From NCBI GenBank assembly GCA_037903355.1, contig JBAJFE010000005.1, positions 3,100,001 to 3,164,000 on the forward strand: a stretch of 64,000 bases of DNA. The letters are read 5' to 3'. The translations under genes were made by a program, and so were the position numbers. The notes below the pieces were generated by a model that was not told the DNA's origin, did not search any database, and saw only the letters and a program-made list of their open reading frames with translations. Below, one piece after another: positions 1 to 13,157 of the stretch (position 1 is its first letter; the number at the start of each line of letters is the position of its first letter). The DNA is from Trichuris trichiura (Eukaryota > Nematoda > Enoplea > Trichinellida > Trichuridae).

Positions 1-640
1 TGGCGCCAAAATAGTAAAAACCGTTCGAAAGACAACAGCAGCATAGCGAAAGCTAAGGAGTCGCTTCCCACCATATGCATAGGGACATGAAACATGTCAG
101 TGATACATTGAGAAGGTCGTATGCAGCGCGGTTCTCTCTTCCACCACCAAATGCGGTACACGGAAGAACAGAAAAGGCCAATTGAAGTTAGCATGTTGGA
201 AATGACGAAACCTAATTATGAACTAAGTCAACAAAATGAATTTGCACGCTACCTAAGCGAACTACCGCTGATCAGATAGAGATCAGGATAGACGGACACT
301 CGACGACCCACCACTCTAAGTAGGAAACAGTCAAGCAGCAATGATAAACTGGCAACCACAATGAAGAATCCATTGTACGAAGTGTCGCTTTCCTTGCCGT
401 TTGGAAAAAGGCACGCATTACTTTGATTTGTATTCATTTTCTAAAAAAATCTCTTTATTTAGCATTGTCAGTTTTTAAGCATTACTGCATTGTCGTAAGC
501 TACACTATTAATAATAAATATACCAAAGCACCGCAACGTGAGCTATCCAAATTGACTTAACTAAACTTCGCCTAGACGCAACTAGTCCTGCACATGCGCT
601 CTTATAGACGGTTTTTCTGCTCTCCAAATCTTCTGAAGCA
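1..640. other. Window start, no gene recognised
   Basis: I see no conserved protein, RNA gene or clear repeat here. The only open frames are short and resemble nothing I know. It may be intergenic sequence or the end of a feature outside the window. Confidence 0.5.
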
Positions 641-779
641 GACTTGTAGTACAGAGGTTGTATATTCTATATATATGGAACATTCAACGATATGTACGTC
701 ATTCACATAGCATACCCTTCGCCTAAAAACAGAATAACTGCGGTATACAGGATTTATACGTTACTTATGTACTAAGCAT

Positions 780-1385
780 GCTGTGTGCCGTGTATGGCTT
801 ACAAGTGGTATATATTGCTCATAATTAAGGCACCTGCAACACCTAGGTTCTCTCAGACACGAATGGAATATTCATGGAATCTATGGGATGTACATGGTTC
901 AGATTGCCTATAAAGACGCGATTTACAGTATCTATGGATTCTACGGCGTACATTCAGTATCTACTCTAAAGGCGCTCTTAGTACACAGCGAATATGTATT
1001 GTATATAATGGCATACAAGTGGTATACATTCTTTAAAAGAATAGTATTTGTGATATCTAGGGCGTGAAGACACAAATGTAGTATATTCATAGTATACATA
1101 CTTGAACACAGGATATGCTTCAAGTATATATGGCATGAGCGTGGCGTACATTGCTTTTAAATAGGATACCTATGGTATCCAGCCCGTGTAAAGTCAATGG
1201 TGTACCAAAAATGTGCCTATGGTGTAGATTCTCCATGGTACACTTTTACTAGCTATCGTAAATATAATTCCATAAATGGAATAAGTATGTCACTCCCGCC
1301 TGAATATGGCATACACTGCTTATGAAAGGGTATTAGTCATAACTACTGTCTCTTCAACGTACATATAGTATCTTTTTACGTTGCT
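780..1385. repeat. Degenerate interspersed repeat cluster
   Basis: A loosely conserved unit of about 30 nt recurs near 795, 1009, 1127 and 1306. Each copy starts with tatggc or aatggc, has a ggtatacatt/ggcgtacatt core and ends near gctt. Spacing is irregular (about 120-215 nt) and copies are diverged, so this looks like the remains of an old satellite or repeated element. No coding potential was recognised. Confidence 0.45.
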
Positions 1386-1390
1386 TACGC

Positions 1391-1425
<35 letters not shown>

Positions 1426-1426
1426 T
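1391..1426. repeat. Compound microsatellite (AT)n(AG)n
   Basis: A run of alternating A and T (1391-1408) passes directly into a run of AG dinucleotides (1409-1425). It ends just before the first codons of the decayed reverse transcriptase and may mark the 5' edge of that insertion. Confidence 0.9.
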
Positions 1427-1432
1427 ACTGGT

Positions 1433-2812
1433 ATGTCTCTACTAAGAAATGTTCCAAGAAAACACAGATCTACATTAGCGAAACTGCGAGCAGACCATAA
1501 TAGCACACTGGATTTCCTCAGAAGCCGGCTACACAAAACAGTTTACGAAGCCTTGGTCAAACATGTGGACATTGCCACAAGAATAGTGGGCATGTCGCAA
1601 AACCAGGTACTAAAAAGGAAATTTGATAGCCTTCAGGTCAGATTCCTGATGACATCTCCAAACTCTTACGGAAATACTCCGCAAAGAATCACTGAGTCAG
1701 AGCTAAACACAACGGTAATAAATCATAGCTTCTCTCCTTTAAGCGAAAGTGAAAAGACTATACAAAAAAGGACTGAACTTTGTGCCAACTCCTAAAAAAC
1801 CAACCTTTTTTGACATCATCGCCTCAGTTGAAAACAGCCTGTCTTCTGTTGACCCTCAGAAGGCCACACAGAATAAGCGTAATTTGTCTACGCTAATCCT
1901 AGATCATCATTCCAGTACCACTCCAAACTTAAGCCGATATGAGGTCAACTAATTAAATCAACTTAAAAGGCTACATAACAGAATTATAACTAAAGCAGAT
2001 AAATTCAATAAAGTTCGCATCGAATTACAGACTCCCTCAGCTCTACGGGCTTCCGAAAGTGAACAAACTAGGAGTCCCATTAAGGTCAATAGTCACTACG
2101 ATAAACAGTACCACAAGTGAACTCAGTTGGTATTTAAAAAAGATCATCAAACCTCTAACTGGCAATGAACCGTCCTTCATCAAAAATAGCAAAACTTTCG
2201 TCAACGAAACACGAAAATACAACTTGGAACCGGACGAGATTCTAGTCACTTACGACGTGAAAGATTTATTCCCCAATATCAAATACGCTTAACATATTAT
2301 ACAATCTCTTCAATACAGATACAAATCTGTTCAGCAGAACTAAGTTAAACCTTTTTCACTTTGTTAAGCTGGTATCGTTCTGCATACAAGAAGGCAATTA
2401 ATTCATTTTTGATAATAAGTCCTACAAGCAATCTAGCGGAGTCCCCATGGGCAACTCACTATCTCCTGTCCTACCGGAAGTTTTCATGGAAAGTTTTGAA
2501 AGACAAATGTTTGAAACTGTAGACAGACAAATTGCACCACGACTTTTCAAAAGATATGTAGACGACATCTTCGTAATTATAAAAGATGGAAGAGAAGAAC
2601 AATTTCTACAGTTTCTAAACAGCATCCGCCCAAATCAAATTGTTTTCACAATAGAAAAAGAGGAAAATAAAACCCTTCCTTTTCTAGATGCTATGATTAT
2701 TCGCACAAACCAAAGGCTCAAAACCAGAGTTTATAGAAAACCCACACAGAGACCAATACTTCAACTTCTCATTGCATCATACACGATTGGTAATACGTGA
2801 TATTTTTTCTGG
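1433..2812 (+). pseudogene. Decayed Penelope-like element reverse transcriptase
   Basis: Translated pieces match the reverse transcriptase of Penelope-like retroelements. There is an N-terminal segment (about 1433-1950), a YGLPKVNK segment and a TYDVKDLF block carrying the first catalytic aspartate region (about 2040-2290), then SGVPMGNSLSP, the YVDDIF catalytic box and a LPFLD/RKPT block (about 2435-2760). The pieces lie in different frames. A shift falls near 1750-1790, stop codons separate the blocks near 1950-2040 and 2290-2430, and another shift falls near 2745. No GIY-YIG endonuclease was found downstream, so the copy looks dead and truncated. Family assignment rests on motif order; a related RT lineage is the alternative. 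Confidence 0.85.
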
Positions 2813-2828
2813 AATGATTAATAGATAA

Positions 2829-2870
2829 TTACGCTTCATATATATATATATATATATATATGAAGCGTAA
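2829..2870. repeat. Perfect 42-bp palindrome with (TA)11 core
   Basis: The 10-nt arm ttacgcttca (2829-2838) is followed by 22 nt of alternating TA and the exact reverse complement arm (2861-2870). The whole segment can extrude as a cruciform. It lies about 20 nt after the last recognisable reverse transcriptase sequence and may be the 3' boundary or target-site remnant of that element. Confidence 0.9.
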
Positions 2871-5800
2871 AAAAGAACAAGACTAATTGGAAATTGTTCA
2901 AAGTTAAGCAAAAGCCAGCATAGGACAATGCTGGGAAACATTGGAAAAACGTTATCGCTCTAGTGAAAAAAACACCATACGTTTGCCTCAGAAACGTTTC
3001 ACCAAGTCTATTCAATAAAAGGACTTGAAATGAACTGCAGAAGATCACCGTAATGCTTTCTATGACAGCTAGAGTTGTCAGGCTGAAGAAAAACGGAAGC
3101 GGAAAGATTAGCTTAAAAATAAGTGCGTACAATTACGTCATCTTTAATCTAAAAACGGATTATTACTTCCAACTTTTCCAAATGGCAGACGGAATTAGAA
3201 AATAAGGCGAGACGGTTCTTATCGATCATTTCAAAATGCTCAACGTCTTCGGACGCAAAAAATAACGAACATCCGCTGTCCAGCCTAAGCAGTAAAAGCG
3301 GATTAAGCGAACAACGTTGAACTAAATCTATTTTTAATTAGCTGCCAACTTAAATAATATTTTCTACGTATCTGTGTCTGAGAACTGCATTTTCAAAAAA
3401 GAGGAACAATTAAGACTACTTTACCTATTCGCCATTTACAAAAATATCTTGGAAGAGAAGTGTCTAATAGTAATTGCTCATTTTGAAAGAATGCGATGAG
3501 CACTCATACTTCTGCAGCTTTGAATAAAACTCTTTAAAAAAATGTAGGGGCCGCCTTGTAAAGGCTGAAGCATAGCTGCGTATACGGCGAATAAAATAAG
3601 AAACCATGGTTAAGCTGCGTAGCGAAACTAACATCATATTTATGAACAGACGTACTCAATGGGACATAAACCATATGCCACACTTAAAAGAATGATTCAA
3701 ACGGATCCGTTTATGCATAGACGTCTAGTAAACTATGATAGCTGAACAAGCAAATGTGAACTTGAAATTCATACCCCTAAAAGTAAAGCGAAGAAATGCT
3801 TACTAACTTCTCACTACAAAATTTTACGCATCCAAATGAGTAAAAACAATGTTTGGAAAATGGTTACTTAATGAGTTCGATTGCAAAGCTAATCAAGCAT
3901 TAGTTCGAATGAAACTAACGAAACTGACATGCTTGTCAGACGTTAAATTACTAAGAGCACCTCCTCCTATCTTTCAACGTTATCTTATTATGCTTACATT
4001 GACAAGAAAAGACGAACTCCAATGGCCCAGTCAAGTCGGAATATTTTACCGCTTAGCAGTGAAGGAGAACGTTGACGTGAAATAGCAAAAATATGTAAAT
4101 GACGTCTGCACTACTACGTGCACAATTAAGCTTAGCTGTCACTGATTCCGGATGCGCATTTAGCTCTCTTTAAGAAGCAAGCTGAAGCTTTAATAAAGCT
4201 TAGTCAGTGGCGTTAATGAGGTCAGCTGGAAGCTTACGCAATTGTTGCATTGTATAATTCGCAACACCAGATAAGGTACTTCCCATTTCCATATGCCCCA
4301 CTGACAAGGAACTAACTTGGAAGAGTAGAAAAAATCAATGCGCTACAACTGCCTGCCACAGTGGTAGCGTATTAATGGAAACATTTGAGAGAATACATAG
4401 GCTAAGAAATGAAAAAGTTGGCAACATTAAACTGCATCTATTCCAAGCATGTAGTTTGCCTGTACACGTAATGGAGCACGAGGTAACGGAATGATTAGTA
4501 ATTAAAAATGGAAAATAACATGTAGGCTTATGAGATCTATGTTTAAACATTCTAAACACTTAACACTTTGACGCAGTAATAAATGCAATTGGAATCAGGA
4601 AAAAATGACCATAACTGGTTTGTTAGTGTTACAACAATTGCGCTCATTATCTAAACGTTACGCTTTACTGGATATTTCAAGCGGCTTGCAAAATCTCCAC
4701 GTACTTATATGGTCACTCCCGCGCGTAATGTCTAACGTTATAAAGCGACTGATGAAGGTAACAGGACATATTTGCGCTGGTATGAACTAAACGACCTAAT
4801 TGAAACAAGATTTTCGGACTAACTTACTTTTCCTTTACAAGTATAAAGTACGATCAGATAATGCTTTCCGCCGTCGAATTTCTCGTCGTCAGCTGGCCGG
4901 AAATCTATGACGGTTATCTAAGGAATCTCTAAGCTCTCCAAAACCTTATAAGTTCTTGGATTAACAAAAAGACGACTGCCGCTTGTGAAAAAGTTGTTTT
5001 TCAGCTGCGAAACTAATCGTATCTGCACAGCGGGAAAGAAGTGTGGAAAAAAGAAATTTATATAGAATTTCAGCGAAGAGTGCAATTTTAAAAAAACGTA
5101 TTTGTCTAACACCTCTTGTGCTGCGCTACGGGACCTTGATTATCTGAATTAATAGGCGAAGGGGAGTTGAAGTTGTTCAGTTAATCGAAAAGTTGAATAT
5201 CCGAATTATTCTGCTTATCTTGTCCGTCTGTCGACTCCATCATGCAAAAAGGCTTTACAAATTAATTTTTAAGAAATGTAATTTAAAAATGAAGGCTATT
5301 TGACGAACAACAGCACATTTAATAGGGAAAGATTGCAGTTGAGAAGTTTACGTTTCACACTTGAGATAATGATACAAACGTCTAATGGGATGCTTAATTT
5401 TAAAACGCATAATCAAAAAATATCACAGGACTCAGAGTATTCGTGATTTTTCGGCTTAACGGGTTCTCCCACTATTAGATTCTCTATTGGATGATAGGAA
5501 AGACCAATATTTAGGTATTCATATTACTCACTGAAGAGATTTAAGGGAAAAGAATGATGGTAACATTGCCTGCTCGCGGTAAAATTTAATTATATCGGGA
5601 ACAGATTCTTTGCCACCAAAAACAGAACCTTTTCCATGCATTTTTACACGTATATTGGAGATATAGGAACAACCTATAACTTGGGAGATCCTCAATTTCA
5701 TATGTATTTGGTTTGAGGAAAACTTTCCATTGCAAAACTTGAATTTTACGCTTACGACCTTGAAGGTGGTATTAATGACTACTTACCATTATAGCAAAGC

Positions 5801-7906
5801 CGCTTCCAATGACGTATAGGCTCTTCTTAGTTGCTATACGTGAAGCTGATTTTACGAAGCGTACAAAGAATATGGCAACCAAATCTGTTAGCCAATCTTT
5901 GAGCCATTGTCAACGAGACCATAAGAAGCAGGACAGATGAAGTTATCCTCTCCAATTCTGGTGACCATTGACTTAACTGGAGTTATGCCAAGTGAGGCAA
6001 TGTCTACAATCGCAAATGCGGATATATTGGTCAGCATCGAGCTTCTATGAGCTTCACGAAGTCGTTTATACGAATGACATAGAAGAGAAGGTACATTACT
6101 AACGCAGTCGTGGCCAATAAAATTTTTTAGCCATGTACAAGGATGATTCCAACAATATACCAAATACTCTGTTAACTTGCAGAGCGACAATAGGAACTTG
6201 AGCGGCTCTGGCAGCTTACACGCAGCAGAGAAGGAATTAGAATTCCCATTTAAACATCCGTAATTCACAGCGTAGTAACTGGAACCACTGACGTTATTAA
6301 TAACGCAGGAGACGCACCGTCGGCGAGACTACAAAGCAATACTGTTTAAAATGCAGTAATTGAAGCATTTCATCAGGAATATGCAAACGAGGCCAAAGAA
6401 AACAAACATATGTGACCAGAAATTCAGATTCGGCTACAATTCAAAAAAAAAAAGAACTATTCAATTCTACTCGACGTAGCAACGCAAAGGGATTAGTATT
6501 AGCAATTGCTAAGCCAGTAAAGGTAAAAATAGTAAAAATTGACAAGCAGAACGAACGAGTTACACAAAGTTTAAGGTTTTCTATCGTGTCAGTTAGAAAA
6601 TGCTGCTCTAAGAACGCCAAAAAACAAATATAAAGGGTCTTTTTTCCCAAAGCCACGCAAGCAACCTACTGTATTGTAAAAAATTCAGGTTCCCTTCGAC
6701 TTCTGCTTTTACACAAGCCTAAAGATATACATTAGGCTTATTACCGCGCATAGAATAAGGCAAGGAAAGAGTAGGTCAGCCGGTAGCAAAACCCCACCGC
6801 AAGTTATTACCGTTTTACCACAAGTTTGCTGGCTATCCTGTTTTGCCTTTACCTAAGCATAAATTTAAGCGTCAGGATTATTTTTTCGTTTTACGTAAGA
6901 CGAAAGCGCCTTGAAATGGCTAACATGCTCTGGGAGACCAGTCTTAAACCAGTTCAAATGAAGTACAGTACAATCCTGATTATCTGAAAGCACCAAGAAC
7001 AAGCTGGCAATTACAGAATGAATAAAATGATGTTCAAGTTAAAAGCCTATCATTTCTATAAGGAAATTCGCTGTTCTTTTGCCGCTACGACTTCTTTGAG
7101 CTGCAATGGCTTTGTTAAGTCCCAAAAATATTACCTAAAAACTCTTCTTTAGTAAAAAAAGCAAAAATCTACCGAGCGACCGTTACAACGCTTTCGTCAG
7201 GTGCTTAGAATTTTGCTGCAATTAGGTCGTTACGACCAGTTAGTTTTTTGACGGATGTACGCATTTAATTTTCATTTCGAGAAATGAACTTTAAAGAACC
7301 CAAATACTAAGGCAAAACAGTACACGGATGACATTTTGGTAATCCAAACTTTAACCTTACGCGAACTACCTTTTGCAGCGGTTTATTTAGCATCTAATGC
7401 TGCTTTAAACAGAAAACAAGCGCTCCTAGCCAATACTAGCCCACGTTAAGGTGCTAAAGATAGCGTTAACAGAACCGTATCAAATGTTGCTGTTTTTCCA
7501 TTCATTCATTAGCTTTCTTATAGGTATCTTTTGTTATAACTGCTCTGCTATTCTTCTTTTTCTTTTTTAAAAGATGAAATTCACTCTCTGCCTTATTACC
7601 TGAGCATATTTACCGTACGCTTAGTGCAGTAGCTCATCAGCCATGTCACGTTTTGATAACCGACCGAAATGTACATTCATAATTTCAGTAGGTTCCTTTA
7701 ATTGGAGTAAACAGAAACCCTGGTTATTAATATATACGTTAACATCAGATATTGCGTGCTAAAGGTGCTAATGAAGAGAGTAATAGCTAAATTTGAATAT
7801 GGAAAAAACGCCATGAGAAGCGTTGTCTTCTATTCGGTAGCTTGATTATGCGGTACCTTCAGCTTGAACGGCTATTGAGAAGATTCTTCGCTAAGCTGCC
7901 ATTTCA
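2871..7906. other. About 5 kb without a recognised gene
   Basis: Several frames of 60-126 codons are open on either strand (for example 3849-4085 plus and 5888-6268 minus), but none shows a known motif, signal peptide or supporting splice pattern. Short stretches containing cctaag/ttaggc-type words (near 6711, 6739 and 6850) resemble sequence near 24.8 and 54.7 kb. I see nothing else. Confidence 0.5.
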
Positions 7907-8573
7907 CTAACGCGGCTAAAAATCAAAATGTTTCACAGTCAGAAAAATGACAAAATTAGTTGGTAATACCCGTGAACAATAATAGCACTGATAAATGTAG
8001 GCGACATACAGTATTCCTGGCTGACCGGTGGCTATATTGACGCATGGGATCATCATTGCGTTCATTGCTAAGATGAACAGGTCAAGTATAAATAAGATTT
8101 GGTAAAATCTCTGTAACAGGAAACTCACCGTGGTAACTTCCAAATCGATTATAATAAAGATGTCTACCTTCACACGTTCTTGATCGGCCCAGTGAAAACT
8201 GCTGCTTACTGATGGCTGCTGACATGTGGGGCTGACCATTGGTCAAACTGGACGGTTGTTGTGAATTTCTGCTCACATTAGAACTCGTCGTGCACACACT
8301 ACCGGGGTGCCCATTGCAGTATGCTTTTTTTATTTGCAAAATTTTGTTTTTAAAACTAACTATTGTGTGCTGCCTCAGCAGCGCTTGAACCTCCATTTCT
8401 GTTTGAAACGTGACAAAGGCATAACCTTTGCATTGGCCGCTATTGTAGCGGATTATATTTACATTTACTACGTGGCCATACGCTGTAAAAAATTGGAACA
8501 GTTCCTTCTCCTTGGCATCAACAGGAATACCATAGACAAAAATTTTGTTAGGTATTTCCATTCTTTCAGACAT
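7907..8573 (-). CDS. DAZ/Boule-like RRM protein
   Basis: The model has three exons (8573-8129, 8067-7970, 7915-7907) and encodes 183 residues. One RRM spans about residues 9-85, with RNP2 read as KIFVYGIP and RNP1 as KGYAFVTF, preceded by the EIPNK lead-in typical of DAZ-family RRMs. In that family the RRM binds U-rich 3' UTR sites and promotes translation in germ cells. The C-terminal half is rich in Ser, Gln and Asn, and exon 2 is rich in Tyr and Cys (GILYVAYIYQC), loosely like a DAZ repeat. Intron 1 (gtgagt...cttag, 61 nt) is convincing. The second intron and 9-nt last exon are weaker; if it is not spliced the protein ends about 15 residues later. The start is the ATG at 8573. Confidence 0.7.
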
Positions 8574-9257
8574 CACTTCAAAGCTTAATCTTCTTTCTCG
8601 GAATGATATTTTTCACAAATTCTTTACTGCTGATTTTAATGATCCTGCAATAGTAAAAAGTAAGGAGAAATCGTCAGCGCATGCAGCTACCTCATAACGC
8701 AATTTGCTTTTATGCTTTTTCTTATAATCACCTTATCATTTGCGCCTGACAAAAACCTTTTTCTGAAGAAAATCAAAAATGTGGCTCTACCGACTGAGTT
8801 ATGCATGATCTATTCAGCCAAGTATGCCGACTATTCTGTTCTGTACTTGCGTATACGCAGCAGTATAAATCCGCTGCTTTGACTCAGACTTAGTTAACAG
8901 TTTAACACAGTTGCTGTCAGACTTACAGTAAGACAGTGGGGCTCATAGTTGACATACTCAAAAATCTTCTATGCCTCTGATTACTTATTCAATTTTATTT
9001 TCCGCCCTAAAAGAACAACAACTATGGATGCTAATGCAAGCACCCATTTATATCTTAACTTAACTATATCTTGAAAAGAAAAAAATCAAGAGACTATCAC
9101 GTGAAGAAGATGAAACACCGCAAAAAGAGCAGCGCGTCTGTGGAGAGCAAAAACCAAAATGTATCTCGATGCCTTCGCAGCCTAACGCAGCGAAAAAATA
9201 AAGCCAGCCTGAAGCTGACCTGACAATGGAATGGGACAAAAATGGGCTTTGCATTTT

Positions 9258-9660
9258 CATTAACTCTTATCAGTGAGATAAGAAAAGGGGTGGCTATATG
9301 CACGTGAGTGGGTTTGGCGACAAGTGAATTTAAAATTTAACTATGACTAATGTAGTGGAAGTCCAGTTGGTTTGTAAAAAAGTGAGCTGCAATGTAAACA
9401 AACGCCTATGACATTATCTGATAGCTGCTGTGGGAAAGATGTGACCCAGCTTACTCCCACCGCCAGCAGCAGGCAGTAGTTGAAAACTGATAAGAGAAAC
9501 AAAACCCAGACAGTCAATGGATCGATTAACTTTTAGCCCGTATAGGGATAGCCCAAAAACGGTATTGCACCATCATCGGTGTGCCTCAGCGCTAGTCTGA
9601 ATGAGATGTGGAGGATCTGACGCTGACAAGGCAGCACTCAATCCTCTATTGATAGTCTGA
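9258..9660. repeat. Dispersed repeat, copy A
   Basis: This segment aligns by eye with 11310-11690. Shared landmarks in the same order are a gtgataag/agataaca start, aactatgactaatgtag, tgtaaacaaa, gataagagaaacaaaa followed by agacagtc, atcgatta and a ctcagcg..agtct/agcct end. Identity is patchy, with small gaps. It is a non-coding element or old duplication of unknown kind. Confidence 0.65.
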
Positions 9661-11309
9661 GCGGTTGTCGACCCTGATGGGTGCTCATGATGGGACACTT
9701 CCCGTCTGCGGATGTGATCGTAAAGGGGTGAAATGCAGGCAAAGACCTCAGCCGATGACAGCTTGCTTAGAATGTGTCTTAAGGAAGGAAAAAAAATTGT
9801 ACTTACCCGAAACAAAAGAGTATACCAAGAGAGGATCAAGACACGACTGACTGCTAAGAGACAACGTGAAGCACTGCGTCAGTGACAAAACTACAGAGCA
9901 AATATTGAAATCTTCAAGTTCTATGACTTACTGTAACTCAGTTTTAACATTTTAGTAAGAAGTATTGTAAAACTTTACGCTCAACAAAAAATATTTTTTT
10001 TAAATCAAAAAGCATAACATGAATTTTTGTCATAGCCCGCAATGCCGATTTAATATTAGTTGTTAACTTTAGTTTTGACCTACTTTCGAAAGGCGTTGCT
10101 CTTCGTCATTCTTTGAATTTTTGAAGGACTAAAAAAATATCCAGTAATACTTAATCTTTTATCGTTCTTTTGGACTAGAAAACAAATAGCTTTTAGCTGA
10201 TATGATGTCCGTCAAAAAGGATGGTTTTGAGCTTACACCATCTGCAGAAATGATGATAATTCGTGCTGCTGCTTCTAAAAACTATAATTTTCTCATTGCT
10301 TTATTAATAAAACGCTACAGCAGCACCAATTCCCTCTTAGCTTGTTCCAACGTTGGGATGACTTGAAGCTATATGTATTCTTGTGAATTTCACGTGATCA
10401 TCAGCTGACGCTGTTACAGAATGCGAAGTTATTCTGCGTCAAAATTAAAAGCGGAAACCAGTACAAAAAAATATTTTCATAACGCCTGTATCTACAAAAG
10501 ACTGCCAGCACAGAAGCTGTCTGCTTCAAGGTTAAAGCAAGGTCGTACAAGTGAAGCCTTGAACAAAACAATACTATATAAAGTCTCTGTAGTCAAGTAA
10601 TAATTAAATTAAGATGCCTAAAAACCAAAATGTTGTAGAGGCAAAGAGATGGCGGAAGAAAGTGCAGATTATAAAAATATTGTATTTGAAAGGCGTCAGG
10701 TTGCCTGCTTGTGATTTGCCGCCCGGCCGCAGTAAAATGCAGACGTCTAAACATGTACGCTGAGTATAGCTTTGGCACAGCTCTGATACAAGGACGCCTA
10801 CAGTAAGATGCCTACTATGCAGAAGGACAATAAAATAGGAGCACGTGCTGAAGCATCACTAACCATGTGCATACTAATGAATGCCGAAGTGACTTGCGAG
10901 ATTAGTGATGTGTGAAGGCAGATAAGAAAGATGAATTCTTACTTTGTTCATACTTTAATTCATATTCTTTTCCAGTCGTAGCCACTGCTACTCCTTAGAT
11001 GGAAAATGCTATTCACAATCTCTTCTTGTTTGAACATGATGTCGCAATCTTCTTTTCATGCACTGTCACTTTACGCACAAAGATTTTACCACTGATATCG
11101 ACTGCTCTGCAATTTCATAGAATGAAAAATCATAAGCGCACATTGACATGACTCAAGGCTTTCAATCTAACTGTAATCATTAATCCGATTGCACTTTCAG
11201 CCCTGATGAAAAGTGTACACGATCCTAAAACACCAATACGCACAATAAAACGAGGCGGTCTTGTTGAAGCTATGATAAAACAGGATGAAACTACTCCATG
11301 CTCCATGTG

Positions 11310-11690
11310 CATTTATTTTTACCAGAGAGATAACACAGCGGGCTACGCGCGAATGGGTGCGCTGGCTGATGAGCAAATTTGAATTTTAAATTATCTCCAA
11401 ACTATGACTAATGTAGGGAGAGCGTGGTTGGCTTCAAAAAATGAGCGGTAATGTAAACAAAGTCATGACGCTGTCATCTAACGGCGAAAGACTTTGCCAG
11501 GCTTGTTCACTAGCAATAGCTGCGAGTGCTGAACAGATAAGAGAAACAAAACTAGACAGTCGGTCAATCGATTAAGCTTAAACCACTGTACACATGCGGG
11601 AACCGAAAAAGGCTACCAAAAACACTGTCGTGTGCTCTACGCTATGGCTCAGCGTTAGCCTATACGACATGACGCAGTAAAGTTGGCTTA
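11310..11690. repeat. Dispersed repeat, copy B
   Basis: Second copy of the element at 9258-9660, in the same orientation about 2.05 kb downstream. The best-kept blocks are aactatgactaatgtag, aatgtaaacaaa and gataagagaaacaaaact. Confidence 0.65.
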
Positions 11691-13157
11691 TACTCCTCTG
11701 GAAATGCAAATGCATGTAAACGGCAATAAGCTATTCAAATTCTGTTTTTTAAGAGATGCTGCGCAGCTGCGTGAAAAGCAGGGAAGATACCAAAGAATGA
11801 AAGTTAGCCTTTTCAGCCTAGTGTTCAGCAAAATAAATTTTTTACTTACTTGTGACAAAAAACACTAAAGAAGAGCTTAGCACAAGTCAATGCAGCGCGA
11901 TGCAGATTGTAGATATGTTCAAACCTGAAAAATCAAACGATAGAACCTTCATACTCTTTGGGGTACTGTATTGTAGTTTTACATTTTTAAATAACCATCG
12001 CTCCGTAAAGTCGGAAGGTCAGCTGGATAAAATTTAGTTTTGCAGCAAAATTTTTAAAGTGCAGTTTTAGTTTTCAAAAAAAATATAAACGGAAAAGCGA
12101 ATTCTTTCCGTAAGCTTTAGAGTACGAGCGTGTAGCTCCTATTCTATGCTTGTTTAAGCTGAAAATTTATTCTAACTTACTTTGTCAGTGCATTTCTTCT
12201 TATTCTGCTTGAAATTTGCGGCAAAACCATCGGGCGGTTAACGTACACCGACTTGGGCTGAAGACTTAATTTTGCTACATTTTTTTGCATACTGTCTTCT
12301 CTAAGTACGCTGCTCATCGTAAGCTTGGCTACAAAACTAATAGCGTCTATCCCGAAAGCTCGGACAGTGCGAATAAAGCTTGTACGGAAGAAGAGGGCAG
12401 TTCGTCCTGGTAAATGTTGAAGAGTCGGACGGCTGTTGCATGATGTGACGTTTTTGCTTCATCCATATTTGGAGAGCTACAACAGGAATACGTTTGACGC
12501 GGTTTTAAGAAGTTAGACGATTTGACGTCACGAAGAGATTTTTAAAAATTCCTGAAATTATCCATTAACGACACAGCGACCTTAACGCTTATCTACAGGC
12601 AGTGTTCAATGGGGTTTTATGCAAAAAAAGCGGAACAAACTTCGGGGCATAAATCCCAGATGATGAGTACTGTAGACGGAAAAGTAATTATTTTCCTTTG
12701 GTCCAAAAAACCTTGGCCGGCGTAAAGTAAACGCAAAATTTTAAATTTAATTTTACCTTTCCCTCTTCTATTGAAATTAACAGTGCTTGAGTTTTACGCT
12801 TAAGCTTAGGCTACGTTCAATTTTTCAAACAACTGAACTTGATTTTACTTCTAAATACAGTACTCCCGGAGGGTCTTACTGAAAACCTCTGAACTTCCTA
12901 AAGCTATCAACACATGGCTGTGCGTATTATAAAACTCAGATTGGCCATGCAATTGATTTAGCTACTATCAAACTGCTTTAATTCGCGGCTAGTAGAGTCG
13001 CAAATGAGACGAAACGAGTTTGGCGACATACATCGTATCGTTAAATCAAATACGAACCTTTTGATCGCGGACAACTTGCTACAGTAGGGAAACGCAGTTT
13101 ATGAGTCCAATTGCGTTTGCGAGCGCGTTCGCGTAGTCGTCATTTTGGCGCGGTCGT

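Larger units (their letters stand above)
8574..13157. other. Intergenic region, repeats only
   Basis: No conserved coding sequence was recognised in about 4.6 kb. The region holds a diverged repeat pair, annotated separately. Open frames at 9060-9303, 9573-9839 and 11683-12037 overlap or flank that repeat and show no known motifs. Confidence 0.5.

Noticed and set aside
9573..9850. Overlapping plus and minus frames near the repeat copy A.
   Set aside because: They begin in repeat sequence, overlap on both strands and show no family features.
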